A DNA stretch of 64,000 bases from Planomonospora sp. ID67723. Lineage in GTDB: Bacteria; Actinomycetota; Actinomycetes; Streptosporangiales; Streptosporangiaceae. Position numbers and translations under genes: made by a program. This document shows, piece by piece, positions 1-10,124 of this stretch (position 1 is the first letter of the stretch; each line of letters starts with the position of its first letter). The notes below the pieces were generated by a model that worked only from the letters and a program-made list of their open reading frames with translations, did not search any database and was not told the origin of the DNA. The DNA lies in assembly GCF_015711605.1 (NCBI RefSeq), contig NZ_JABTEZ010000005.1, forward strand, positions 124,001 to 188,000. The letters run 5' to 3'.

Positions 1-1
1 G

Positions 2-307
2 ACCGGAGCGCGGGTGCGGGAGCTCGCCCTGCTGCGCCTGGTCGGCGGCACCCGGCGGCAGGTGCTCGGCATGATCCGCTGGGAGGCGCTGCTGATCGGC
101 GGCATCGCGGTGACCACGGGCGCGATGATCACCGCGCCGACGCTGATGGCGCTCGGCTACGGTGTGACGGGCTCGCTGCTTCCCCACGTACCCCCGGTGA
201 CCTGCGCGGTCATGGTGGCCGCGACGCTGGGCCTGGCGCTGGCCGCCACGCTGCTGCCCGCCCGCGCCGCGCTGCTGGGCAGGCCCGCGGACCGGATCCG
301 CGGCTGA
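2..307 (+). CDS. FtsX-like ABC permease, C-terminal fragment (cut by window edge)
   Basis: Open from the left edge and ending in TGA at 305-307, this is the last ~101 residues of a longer protein. An Arg-rich cytoplasmic stretch (RELALLRLVGGTRRQVL) leads into a transmembrane helix, a short loop and a final helix ending at a basic tail. The 'E-x-ALLRLVGGTRRQV' pattern before the penultimate helix is typical of the C-terminal FtsX domain of MacB/LolC-type ABC permeases, which act in the cytoplasmic membrane with an ATPase partner. That partner should lie to the left of the window. Substrate cannot be inferred. Confidence 0.75.
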   Translation, partial: TGARVRELALLRLVGGTRRQVLGMIRWEALLIGGIAVTTGAMITAPTLMALGYGVTGSLLPHVPPVTCAVMVAATLGLALAATLLPARAALLGRPADRIRG

Positions 308-393
308 CCGGGGCCCGCCGCCCGGCTCGGTGGAGGGCTCCCGCGAGGAGGCCTCCACCCCTGTCTAGAGTGGTGCGGCGTGAGGAGGCGGGG

Positions 394-873
394 ATGAGCG
401 AGTTCACGGAGGCGATGGCGCAGGTCGCCGGGGCGGTCTCGGTCGTGACCGTGCAGGACGGGCGCGACGACGTGGGCACGACCGTGACCACCTTCGCCTC
501 CCTCTCCCTCGATCCGCCCCTGGTGATGGTCAGCCTGGCCGGCAGCGGCTACCTCAACGAGCTGCTGCTGCGCCGGGACCGCTGGGCGGTGAGCGTGCTG
601 TCGGCCGGGCAGAAGGCGATCGCCAGCCGTTTCGCCACCCCCGGCCGCCCCGGAGCCCGCCTGCTGCTCGCCGGCACCCCGCACCACCGGGGCAGGCTGA
701 GCGAGGCACTCGTCGTGGAGGGCGGCGTCACCGCCCTGGAGGCGGAGACCGCCCAGGTCGTCCCCGCGGGGGACCACACCCTCTACATCGCCCAGCTCCT
801 GGCCGTCGACTACGTCGACGCGTCGGCCGCCCCGCTCGTACGGCTCCGCGGACGCTACCGCCCCGTCGGCTGA
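394..873 (+). CDS. flavin reductase domain protein (HpaC/RutF-like)
   Basis: A 159-residue protein of the flavin reductase-like (FMN-binding split barrel) family. These enzymes use NAD(P)H to reduce free FMN/FAD, usually for a two-component monooxygenase. The family pattern is visible: an early 'AGAVSVVTVQDG' strand, 'GTTVTTFASLSLDPPLVMVSL' (residues ~30-50, flavin phosphate region) and the 'YLNELLLRRDRWAVSVLS' helix-strand. I chose ATG 394 over GTG 370 because GAGGAGG at 382-388 sits five bases before it. Length matches the family. No oxygenase partner is adjacent, so the physiological use is open. Confidence 0.85.
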   Translation: MSEFTEAMAQVAGAVSVVTVQDGRDDVGTTVTTFASLSLDPPLVMVSLAGSGYLNELLLRRDRWAVSVLSAGQKAIASRFATPGRPGARLLLAGTPHHRGRLSEALVVEGGVTALEAETAQVVPAGDHTLYIAQLLAVDYVDASAAPLVRLRGRYRPVG

Positions 874-1012
874 CGGCCGGGGCACAGGGTGCCCGTCGGG
901 CCTCCCCATCAGGCCCCGGCGCGGACGTCGCGATCCGCACCGGCCCGAAGGCCCCCACCCGTCGCGGGGTCGTCCGCCCGTGCCGTCCCGGATCCGATCT
1001 CCGCGATCGCGG

Positions 1013-2713
1013 CTAGCGGATCGTCCAGGTCCCGGGGAGGATGAGCGGGCCGTACGACGGCAGGCCGAGTTCGCCGGCGAGACCGGCGAGCGGGCCCCAG
1101 GCCTCCACCCGGACCCGGGCCAGCGCGGCGGCCCTGTCCTCGCTGGACTCCGGCGGGCGCAGGCGCTCCAGCGGGTGCAGCTTGGGGTAGGTCCGCACCG
1201 GCGCGTCAGTGGAGAGCCCGGCGCGCTTGCGGGCCAGGGCGAGGGCGTCCTCCAGCCCGCCGAGCTCGTCGACCAGCCCGCCCTCGCGGGCGTCGGAGCC
1301 GGTCCAGACCCGGCCCCTGGCCAGCTCGTGGGCGCGCTCGCGGGTCAGGCCGCGGCCCTGGGCCGCCTTGCCGACGAAGTCGTCGTAGATCCGGTCGAGC
1401 CAGGCGTTGACCCGCGCCCACTGGGCCTCGGAGAAGCCGTGCGCGGTGGAGAACATCGCCGCGTTGGCGCCCTCGCCCACGGTCTCGGAGGTCACGCCGA
1501 TCCGGTCCAGCAGCTCGCCGATGACGGGCTTGCCGCCGAACACGCCGATGGAGCCGGTGAGCGTGCCCGGCTGCGCCATGATCACGTCGGCGGCCATCGA
1601 GACGAAGTAGCCGCCGGAGGCGGCCAGGTCGCCCATCGAGACGATGACCGGCTTGCCGGCCTCGCGGGTCAGCACGACCTCGCGCCAGATGGCGTCGGAG
1701 GCGACGTAGGAGCCGCCGGGGCTGTCCACCCGGAACACGACCGCCTTCACGTGGTCGTCGCGGCGGGCCGCGCGCAGGGCGGCGCAGATCGTGTCGGAAC
1801 CGATCGCGCCGCCGCCGCCGAGCGGGCTGCGCCCGCTCCGGCCGAGCTTGATCGGGCCGCTGCCCTGGACCAGCGCCACGACCTGCTCGCCGGGGTGCGG
1901 GAGCTTCCTCGCCAGGCCGTTCCGGTGGTAGCGGGCGACGTAGAGCAGCAGGGCGTCCTCACCGACGGCGCGCTTGGTCTCGTCGTAGACCTCGTCGCGG
2001 TAGGCGAGCCGGTCCACCAGCCCCGCGTCGACCGCCTCGGAGCCGATGAACGGGCCCTGGTCGATCAGCTCGCGGACCTTGGCCGGGTCCAGTCCGCGCC
2101 CGTCGGCGATGCCCGCGACGATCTGCTCGGTGACGGAGGCGGCCAGGCGGGTCACCGACTCGCGGTGCGCGTCGGTCATGCGGTCCTGGGTGAACATGTT
2201 GGCGGCGGTCTTGTACTCGTGGCGCTGGCCCAGTTCGTACTCCACGCCGAGCTTGCCGAGCGCGCCCCGGACGAAACGCTGCTCCAGCGAGACGCCGGTC
2301 AGCCCGACGTCGCCCGAGGGCTGGAGGTAGACCCGCTCGAAGGCGCTGGCCAGGTAGTAGGGGACGGTGCCCGCGCCGAACTCGCCGAACGTCTCGGAGA
2401 ACACCACCGTCAGCTTGCCCGCCGCCCGGAAGCGGACCACCGCCTGACGCAGCTCCTGCACCATCGCCAGGCCCAGCGGGTTCGTGCCGATCTTGACGAC
2501 CAGCGCCTTGACGCGGCTGTCCTGCCTGGCGCGCTTCAGCCCGGACAGCACGTCCGACAGGCGCGACTTGCGCATGGACAGGATCGCGCCCAGCGGATCC
2601 GTCGGCGGCTTGTCGGTCAGGCCCTCGGTGAGATCGAGCTCGAGCACCAGCGGGGCGTTGCGCCGCTGCCGGATCCGGTCGACGGTATCGGTGATCACCT
2701 TGGTCGCGTCCAT
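1013..2713 (-). CDS. sppA: signal peptide peptidase SppA (long form, S49 family)
   Basis: A 566-residue S49 serine peptidase of the double-domain SppA type, which degrades signal peptides and other short membrane peptides. The N-terminal repeat carries the general-base Lys168 in QRHEYKTAANMF; the C-terminal repeat carries the nucleophile Ser366 in MGDLAASGGYF. This is the Lys/Ser dyad split across two domains known from E. coli SppA. Unlike E. coli SppA, no N-terminal membrane anchor is visible, so this one may be cytosolic or only peripherally bound. ATG 2713 is preferred; GTG 2722 in frame would add three residues. It converges with the upstream flavin reductase gene. Confidence 0.9.
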   Translation of the reverse strand: MDATKVITDTVDRIRQRRNAPLVLELDLTEGLTDKPPTDPLGAILSMRKSRLSDVLSGLKRARQDSRVKALVVKIGTNPLGLAMVQELRQAVVRFRAAGKLTVVFSETFGEFGAGTVPYYLASAFERVYLQPSGDVGLTGVSLEQRFVRGALGKLGVEYELGQRHEYKTAANMFTQDRMTDAHRESVTRLAASVTEQIVAGIADGRGLDPAKVRELIDQGPFIGSEAVDAGLVDRLAYRDEVYDETKRAVGEDALLLYVARYHRNGLARKLPHPGEQVVALVQGSGPIKLGRSGRSPLGGGGAIGSDTICAALRAARRDDHVKAVVFRVDSPGGSYVASDAIWREVVLTREAGKPVIVSMGDLAASGGYFVSMAADVIMAQPGTLTGSIGVFGGKPVIGELLDRIGVTSETVGEGANAAMFSTAHGFSEAQWARVNAWLDRIYDDFVGKAAQGRGLTRERAHELARGRVWTGSDAREGGLVDELGGLEDALALARKRAGLSTDAPVRTYPKLHPLERLRPPESSEDRAAALARVRVEAWGPLAGLAGELGLPSYGPLILPGTWTIR

Positions 2714-2743
2714 GGTTTTCACCCTAAGCGACGCATCCGGGAC

Positions 2744-4750
2744 TCATGCGGTACGGCGGGCGTTCAGATACTTTCGTAGGGTCGAGACGGGTCCGGAGAG
2801 GGACGCGCCCTTCAGCCGCCTCTTCTCGGCGGAGGTGAGGACGTCCTTGACGGTGCTCGTCCCGCCGGCCTTCGCGGTGAAGTTGACCGCGCCGTTCGCC
2901 CAGTTCAGCCAGGCGGCCAGCAGCTCGCCGTCCAGTTTGGCCCTCGCGCTCCTCGCCGCCTTCCCGGAGGGCTTGAGCACCCGGTAGGCCGTGCCCAGGG
3001 TGGAGGCGCGCGTCACCTCGGGGAAGACCGCGCTGGCCTTGGAGACCAGGCGCAGGTAGCAGCCGAGCATCTCGTCCGGGATCGCGCCCTTGCCCCGGGC
3101 GACCTCCACGGCCCACTGCGCGGCGGTCAGGGTGTGCTTCGCCCGGCCCCGGGTGCAGACGGCCGGAGCGGCGGCCGGGGGCGTGGCGGTCACAGTCACC
3201 GTGACGGTCACCGTGGGCAGCGGGACCGGGGCCGGGTCGGCCGGGGGCGGGGTGTCCTCCGGGCCGGGAGTCGGCTGCGGGCCGGAGCTGGGGTCCGGGC
3301 TCGGGTCGTCGGACGGGTCCTCCCCGGGGTCGTCCCCCGGGCCGTCGCCGGGGGCGGGCTCCTGGGTGACCGCCGGCTGGGGCGTCCCGCCGATGATCGC
3401 GACGCCCAGGTCGAGGCGGGGAGTGGTGATCCCGCCGTAGACGATCGGGCGGCCCGCGGCCCTGAGCCTCTCCAGGAGCGCGTCCGGGGTCTCACCGGGG
3501 AACTTCTCCGCCATCAGCGCGAACGCGCCGGCGACGTGCGGGGTCGACATGGAGGTGCCGCTGTAGACCTGGGTCGTGCCACCCGGCACCGCGGAGTCGA
3601 TCTCGACGCCCGGGGCGAACAGATCCAGCACGGAGCCGTGGTTCGACCAGCCGGGAACGCGGTCGTCGTCGCCGGTCGCGCCGACGGTCACCGCGCCGGA
3701 GAAGCAGCCGGGCGCCCCGGCGCCGGCGAAGGCCTCGTTCCCGGCGGCGGCGACCACCGCCACGCCTCCGGCGCGCAGGGCCTCGACCTTCTCCTTCATC
3801 GCCCGGAGCTCGGGGACGTCGTCGCAGGCGCCGTCGGAGAGACCGCCGCCGAGGCTGAGGTTGACCGCGACCAGGCCGGGGACGGAGGCCTTCAGCGCGG
3901 CGACGTGGTCGAGGGCGAGCAGGAGGGAGGACTCGTAGGCGGTCAGGCAGACCTCGCCGGTCCCCATGCAGTCGTCGTCCCGGCTGAAGACCTGGATCGC
4001 CACGATGTCGGCGCCGGGGGCGACGGCGTGCGCGATGCCCGCCACGTGGGTGCCGTGGTCGCACAGGTTGGCGCCGTTGTGCCGGCACCTGTCCGTGTTG
4101 GCGTCGGCCGACGCGTCCTCCTCCGCCCCGTTCGGGCACAGGGACTGCACCCCCTCGGCCGCGGCGGAGAAGCACGCCTGCCGTACGACCTTGCCACCGA
4201 GGGCGGGGTGACCGGCGTCGATCCCGGTGTCGATGACGGCGATCGTCCGGCCCTGGCCCCGGATCCCGGCGGTGTCGTGGACCCGGTCGGCCCCGATCAC
4301 CCGGAGGCTGGAGTCCAGCACGGCGGGGGAGTAGGTGCGGTCCCGCCGTACCGAGACCACGCGCGGGTCCTCGGCCAGCGCGGCCAAGGACTCGCCGGTG
4401 GCCTCGACCACGATGAAGGAGGTGCCCGGAGGCCGGAGGACGACCTCGGCGTCCGGCAGGGCCTGCGCCTCGCCCGCCACCGGGGCGGCCTCGGCCGGGG
4501 CGGTCACCTCGACGATGACACGGGCCCCGTCCTTGTCGGAGGCGAGCCCGTCCTCCAGCTTCGGCGTGTGCTCCGCGGGGGGAGTGTTCCCGTCGGAAGG
4601 CGGGTCCCCGGCGCCGGGCGCGGGACTCTCGGCGGCGGTCGGGTTCTCGGCCGCCGCCGGAGGCGGTGCGGGCGGGCCCTCGGCGAGCGCGGGCGCGGCC
4701 GGGATGATGGTGAACACGATCGCCATGGCCGCGAGGGCTCGAAGTCGCAC
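2744..4750 (-). CDS. secreted S8 subtilisin-like serine peptidase, paralogue 1
   Basis: A 668-residue secreted subtilase. Residues 1-23 are a signal peptide (basic start, hydrophobic core, ALA-EG cut). A Pro/Ala-rich low-complexity stretch and an I9-like propeptide (~75-145) follow. The catalytic domain (~150-450) has Asp174 (AVIDTGID), His232 (DHGTHVAG), oxyanion Asn338 (AAGNE) and Ser400 (GTSMSTPHVAG). A Pro/Asp/Thr linker (~455-545) leads to a ~125-residue C-terminal domain with motifs LTAAQWA, CYL, VFPEV, LLAAWLNWANG and SAEKRRL. That domain is shared with the peptidase ending at 6937. GTG 4750 is supported by CGGAGGAC just upstream. Likely substrate is extracellular protein. Confidence 0.93.
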   Translation of the reverse strand: MRLRALAAMAIVFTIIPAAPALAEGPPAPPPAAAENPTAAESPAPGAGDPPSDGNTPPAEHTPKLEDGLASDKDGARVIVEVTAPAEAAPVAGEAQALPDAEVVLRPPGTSFIVVEATGESLAALAEDPRVVSVRRDRTYSPAVLDSSLRVIGADRVHDTAGIRGQGRTIAVIDTGIDAGHPALGGKVVRQACFSAAAEGVQSLCPNGAEEDASADANTDRCRHNGANLCDHGTHVAGIAHAVAPGADIVAIQVFSRDDDCMGTGEVCLTAYESSLLLALDHVAALKASVPGLVAVNLSLGGGLSDGACDDVPELRAMKEKVEALRAGGVAVVAAAGNEAFAGAGAPGCFSGAVTVGATGDDDRVPGWSNHGSVLDLFAPGVEIDSAVPGGTTQVYSGTSMSTPHVAGAFALMAEKFPGETPDALLERLRAAGRPIVYGGITTPRLDLGVAIIGGTPQPAVTQEPAPGDGPGDDPGEDPSDDPSPDPSSGPQPTPGPEDTPPPADPAPVPLPTVTVTVTVTATPPAAAPAVCTRGRAKHTLTAAQWAVEVARGKGAIPDEMLGCYLRLVSKASAVFPEVTRASTLGTAYRVLKPSGKAARSARAKLDGELLAAWLNWANGAVNFTAKAGGTSTVKDVLTSAEKRRLKGASLSGPVSTLRKYLNARRTA

Positions 4751-4885
4751 ACGTCCTCCGGGGGATGAAACGGGCGATTCGGAGTCTAGATAGCCGATCC
4801 CGCTTGGTGAATACCCTCACCCCGGTTGAATGGATCTTCCCAGCGGATGTTCGGCTCCGGGCGTGCCGCGTCCGGCTCGGCCCGT

Positions 4886-4954
4886 GCGGAGGGCGCGTCC
4901 CGCGGGACGCGGAGGAGGCCGATCCCGCGGCCTGCGCGGAGGGCGCGTCCCGCG
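4886..4954. repeat. 19-bp direct repeat, two copies
   Basis: GCGGAGGGCGCGTCCCGCG occurs at 4886-4904 and again, identical, at 4936-4954, inside the gap between the first S8 peptidase start and the chitinase stop. Its role is unknown; it could be chance in GC-rich DNA or part of the peptidase upstream region. Confidence 0.6.
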
Positions 4955-4994
4955 ATGCGGAAGGGCGCGGGAGCCGTGCGTCCTCCGGACACGG

Positions 4995-5032
4995 CTCGGC
5001 CCCCCGCGGCGTGACGCGCACGGAGGGCCGAG
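4995..5032 (-). terminator. hairpin downstream of chitinase gene
   Basis: CTCGGCCC (4995-5002) and GGGCCGAG (5025-5032) form a perfect 8-bp stem. It begins 12 bases past the stop of the minus-strand chitinase gene. There is no clear U-tract, as is common in actinobacteria, so this is a candidate rather than a certain terminator. Confidence 0.45.
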
Positions 5033-5043
5033 TGTCGGAAATA

Positions 5044-6693
<1,650 letters not shown>

Positions 6694-6732
6694 GGGTCGC
6701 TCCAGGTCAGAGAGTGCTAGGCCCCCGTATTC

Positions 6733-6749
6733 ATAGGAAAGTTTCCTAT
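6733..6749. promoter_or_regulatory. palindromic operator upstream of chitinase
   Basis: ATAGGAAAGTTTCCTAT is a perfect 8-bp inverted repeat around a single central base (6741). It lies about 40 bases before the chitinase start and just downstream of the -10-like element, where a repressor would block transcription. GGAAA/TTTCC palindromes of this sort are common ahead of actinobacterial glycan-degradation and sugar-uptake genes. The cognate regulator is not in the window. Confidence 0.6.
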
Positions 6750-6759
6750 TAGTTAATGG

Positions 6760-6789
6760 AGGGTAGGGTTCACGTTCCCGTACGGTCAA
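6760..6789 (-). promoter_or_regulatory. sigma70-like promoter of chitinase gene
   Basis: On the minus strand TTGACC (6789-6784) and TACCCT (6765-6760) are separated by 18 bases, a plausible -35/-10 pair. The predicted start of transcription would fall next to the palindrome at 6733-6749. Confidence 0.5.
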
Positions 6790-6861
6790 CACCTGGGATG
6801 CGGTTATAAGCCGGGCATAAGGTGGATTTAAGGTGCGTCGATCATGCCCCGGACACGCGAA

Positions 6862-6890
6862 GGGCCGGTCACGCACAGCGTGACCGGCCC
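6862..6890 (-). terminator. hairpin terminator downstream of second S8 peptidase
   Basis: GGGCCGGTCACG (6862-6873) and CGTGACCGGCCC (6879-6890) are a perfect 12-bp stem with a five-base loop. It lies 47 bases past the stop of the minus-strand peptidase gene and upstream of the chitinase promoter, so it would insulate the two. Confidence 0.75.
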
Positions 6891-6936
6891 GGATACGCGA
6901 AGGTTTAATCCGCTGGATCCTTGCGTCGCCCGGTGC

Positions 6937-8874
6937 TTACTTCGCCCGGTTGACGTTCTTGTTCAGGTACACGGCGGACTTGAGGATCTGGGCGGAGGTC
7001 GCCTTGGGGTTGAGGCGGTGCTTCTCGGCGATCGCCACGGCGCTCTTGAGGGTGGTGGCGCCCTTGACCTTGGTGGAGCCGTTGTAGACGCCGTGGGCGT
7101 AGTTCAGCCAGGCGGCCAGCAGCTCGCGGTCGAGGACGGCCTTGCCGCTCTTGCCCTTGAGGATCGTGTACGCCTTGCCGAGCGAACCGGCGTTCCTGAC
7201 CTCGGGGAAGACCTTGCTGCCGTTCTGGGCGATGCTCAGGTAGCAGACCAGGGTCTGGTCCGACAGGGCGCCGGTCTTCCTGTGCATCTCCCTGGCCCAG
7301 CCGGCCGCGCTCAGGGCCTTGGTGCCCTTGCCGCGCTCGCACACGTCCGGGACGGGGAGCGGGTCGAGGTCACTGCCGCCGCCCGGCTGCGTGTGCGTCG
7401 GGGTCGGGGTCGGCTTCGGCGTGGCGGTGGGGGCGACCGTCGGCGTGGCGGTGGGGGTCACCGTGGGCGTCGGCGTCGGGGTCACCGTGGGCGTCGGGGT
7501 GGGCGTCGGGGTGGGGGTCGGCTTGCCAGGCTTGTCGAGGGCCTCGAAGAGGTCGATGCGCGGAGTCTTGACCTTGACATCCCCGCTGGTGTACTCGATC
7601 AGCTTGCCGGTCGACCGCAGCTTCTCCAGGCCCTGGGCCGGGGTCAGCGCGGGGTTCTTGCTGCGCAGCAGGGCGAAGGCGCCGGCGACGTGCGGGGTCG
7701 CCATCGAGGTGCCGCCGTAGACGGCGTAGGCGTCGTCGGGGATCGAGGACTCGATCGCCACGCCGGGCGCGAACAGGTCGAGGAGCGTGCCCCGGTTGGA
7801 GAAGGACGCCACAGCGTCGGCGTCATCGGTGGCGCCGACGGTCACGGCTGAGGAGATGCAGGCGGGCCAGCCGACGGCGCTGCCGAAGTACTCGTTGCCC
7901 GAGGCGATCACGGTCGCGACGCCCTTGGTGGCGAGCTGGTCGATCGTCGGCTTGAGGAACTCGCCTTCGGGGGTGGCGTCACAGGCGTTGTCGTACTTCC
8001 CGCCTCCGAGGCTGAGGTTCGCCGCGGCGATCTTGTGGGTGGCGCTCAGCGTGCCGACGTACTTGAGCGCCTCGAGCAGCGCGCCCTCGTAGGCCAGGAC
8101 GCAGGGAGCCCGTCCGGCGCCGCAGCCGTTCTGCTCGTCCTCACTGTTGACGCGGCTGAACACCTGGATAGCGATGATCTTCGCGCCCGGGGCCACACCA
8201 CCGCTCTTGCCGTTCGCGTTCTTGCCCGCCGCGATGCCGGCCACGTGGGACCCGTGGGTGCAGAGGTTCTTGGCCCCGTCGAGGCAACGGGCGGTCTCGG
8301 CGTCCGCCGAACCGGCGCCGGTCTGGATCTCCTGACCGCTGGGGCAGAGCGACTTGACGTCGTCGCCCTCGGGGTTGTCGGCGGAGAAGCATGCTTCGGC
8401 GACGATCTGTCCCGCGAAAGCGGGATGGTCGCGGTCGATGCCGGTGTCCAGGATCGCGACGGTCTGGCCCTCACCGGTGATGCCGGCCTCGTGGACCTTG
8501 TCGCCGCCGATCACCTTGAGGCTGCTGAGCAGAGAGGGGCGGACGGCCTTCTCCTTGCGGATGGACAGGACGTTCGGGTCCGCGGCCAGCTTCTTGAGGT
8601 CGTTGCCGTCACCCGTCACCACGATGAAGGGGTTGAGCTTCGGCTGCTGGGCGACCTCGGTGTCGGGAAGCTTTTCGGCCTTGGCCGCGATGGCGCCGAT
8701 GTTGCTTGTGCTCTTGAGCTCGACGAAGGCGCGCACCTCCTTGGTGGAGGCGGCCAGCGAAGGGGCGATCTTGCCGTCGATGGGGTCGATCACGGCGGCT
8801 GCGGGTGTCGCCGCGAGCGTGACCGAGGTGGCGGCGAGCGCGATGGCTCCCGCCAGGAGACGTCGAAGTCTCAA
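6937..8874 (-). CDS. secreted S8 subtilisin-like serine peptidase, paralogue 2
   Basis: A 645-residue paralogue of the peptidase at 2744-4750. A signal peptide (1-27) precedes an I9-like propeptide (~35-115). The catalytic residues are Asp143 (AILDTGID), His207 (THGSHVAG), oxyanion Asn327 and Ser390 (GGTSMATPHVAG). A Pro-Thr repeat linker similar to that in the neighbouring chitinase leads to the same ~130-residue C-terminal domain as paralogue 1 (CERGKG, SAAGWARE, CYL, VFPEV, LLAAWLNYAHG). TTG 8874 is chosen because GGAGG lies four bases upstream and it gives a clean signal peptide; MRLR is then the first sequence in both paralogues. Confidence 0.93.
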   Translation of the reverse strand: MRLRRLLAGAIALAATSVTLAATPAAAVIDPIDGKIAPSLAASTKEVRAFVELKSTSNIGAIAAKAEKLPDTEVAQQPKLNPFIVVTGDGNDLKKLAADPNVLSIRKEKAVRPSLLSSLKVIGGDKVHEAGITGEGQTVAILDTGIDRDHPAFAGQIVAEACFSADNPEGDDVKSLCPSGQEIQTGAGSADAETARCLDGAKNLCTHGSHVAGIAAGKNANGKSGGVAPGAKIIAIQVFSRVNSEDEQNGCGAGRAPCVLAYEGALLEALKYVGTLSATHKIAAANLSLGGGKYDNACDATPEGEFLKPTIDQLATKGVATVIASGNEYFGSAVGWPACISSAVTVGATDDADAVASFSNRGTLLDLFAPGVAIESSIPDDAYAVYGGTSMATPHVAGAFALLRSKNPALTPAQGLEKLRSTGKLIEYTSGDVKVKTPRIDLFEALDKPGKPTPTPTPTPTPTVTPTPTPTVTPTATPTVAPTATPKPTPTPTHTQPGGGSDLDPLPVPDVCERGKGTKALSAAGWAREMHRKTGALSDQTLVCYLSIAQNGSKVFPEVRNAGSLGKAYTILKGKSGKAVLDRELLAAWLNYAHGVYNGSTKVKGATTLKSAVAIAEKHRLNPKATSAQILKSAVYLNKNVNRAK

Positions 8875-9289
8875 AGGTCCTCCGGGGAGATGCGCCGCGC
8901 CGTACGGTGGCGCGGCCGTGAACATGAGAGATCGGCCCAGCGGGGAGATCAGCGGGGCCGAACGGGGAGGCCGTACATGCAGGTCGGTGCCGGGAGGGGA
9001 GGTGAGGGCGTCACGCGTTCACACTCGAGCCCTCCGCACCGCTCGCTGTTGGTTATCCCGAAAAAGCCGGGCAGATAAGGAACTTCTGCTCGGCATGAGG
9101 CACAAGGGTAAAGAAGTTGACGTTGGAGCGTAAGGAGCGAGACTGTTTTGTGATGAACGCCGGAAATAGGTAGCTTTGTTGTCTTTTGGGGAGAGGGTGT
9201 GTTTCCGCAGGAACGAGGCCTGCGGACGTCTGGCGGCTCGTCACCGATGAGGGGATCGGTGACCGAGAACACGCAGGAATGAGCCGCTC
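8875..9289. other. intergenic, AT-richer stretch, no gene recognised
   Basis: This gap holds the upstream region of the S8 peptidase gene. The part around 9055-9185 has a visibly lower GC content than its surroundings, with several T-runs and A-runs, consistent with promoter DNA or foreign remnant. No coding region with protein-like sequence is evident on either strand. Confidence 0.5.
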
Positions 9290-9430
9290 GCCCCGCCCGC
9301 CGGGGCGAAGCGCGGCGACGTTGGCGAACGCGGCGACCGGTTCCCCGAAGCACATCGCCCTCGTGCGGCTGACCGCCACGTCGAACGACCCCGCCTCGAA
9401 GAGTGGATCTGTGCGCCACTCTGCTCGAAA
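9290..9430 (-). pseudogene. relic of a class I SAM-dependent methyltransferase
   Basis: Read on the minus strand, one frame gives EAGSFDVAVSRTRAMCFGEP followed by VAAFANVAALRPGGR. This is the post-motif region of a family of class I methyltransferases, which normally read like 'F-D-V-x-I-S-R-x-G-x-M-F-F-x-D-P-V-A-A-F-x-N-I-x-x-x-L-R-P-G-G-R'. The SAM-binding glycine motif that should come earlier and the C-terminal half that should follow are both absent; the frame becomes unrelated sequence on both sides. I call it a decayed fragment. Confidence 0.6.
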
Positions 9431-9511
9431 CGGATGGTCGCGCTCGGCTGCTGAGGATGAAAGCCGGAGGTTACACCTGAGCGGAGATCACGATCCCGGT
9501 CTCGGCGATGA

Positions 9512-9919
9512 ACCCATCCAGCAGGTCAGGCCGGCTGGGGCTGCCGAGACTTCGCCCGCGACGCGGACGAGAGCCTGTACGGCGGCTTCCCCTCCGAGGT
9601 CGGCTCCGGAGTCGTCGGCGACCCGGCCAACCGCACCCGGATCGAGGTCGACGTGGTCGTCCTGGCCGCCCAGGAGCCTGGCTGCCCCCGCCGGGTCCTG
9701 TCGCTGGGCGAGGCCAAGTGGGGTGAGACCATGAACGGCCACCACGTCGAACGCCTGGCGAGAGCCCGCGACCTCCTCGGGGACAAGGGCTATGAGACCC
9801 GGGACACGGTCCTGGCCTGCTACAGCGGCTCAGGCTTCACCGACGACCTGCGGCAGGCGGCCGAAGAAGACGACCGCCTCCGCCTGATCGGCCTGAACGC
9901 TCTCTACCGGCCCTGCTGA
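9512..9919 (+). pseudogene. C-terminal relic of an ATP-binding protein with DUF234-type nuclease-like tail
   Basis: After an in-frame stop at 9509-9511, the frame reads CRDFARD, then EVGSGVV, RTRIEVDVVVL, LGEAKWGETM and HHVERLARARDLL to a stop at 9919. This matches the C-terminal DUF234-type region of archaeal-type AAA ATPases: a conserved Glu before the EVDVV strand and the EAKW motif, resembling PD-(D/E)XK folds. The ATPase domain with Walker motifs is missing. With the methyltransferase relic next to it, this looks like a decayed island. GTG 9653 could still start an 88-residue product, but I doubt it is functional. Confidence 0.6.
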
Positions 9920-10124
9920 CAGGTCCGAGCCCAGACGTCGCGAAGCCCGGGCTCCCGTCGTCCGGCGGTCCACCCGGGCTCACTTCCATTCCCCCCGCAG
10001 GAGGCGGCGCATTCACCGTATCCACGTCGTCGCGGTCTGTCACCTCGGATCCGGTCACACACCTGTCCGGGCTCCCACAGGCCATCGGGGCCGCATCATG
10101 CACATGCCGTACGGTGTGCCGGGC

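Noticed and set aside
10101-10120. Imperfect palindrome just past the glgB stop as a terminator
   Set aside because: Only the outer five bases pair cleanly; the centre mismatches, so a hairpin is not convincing.
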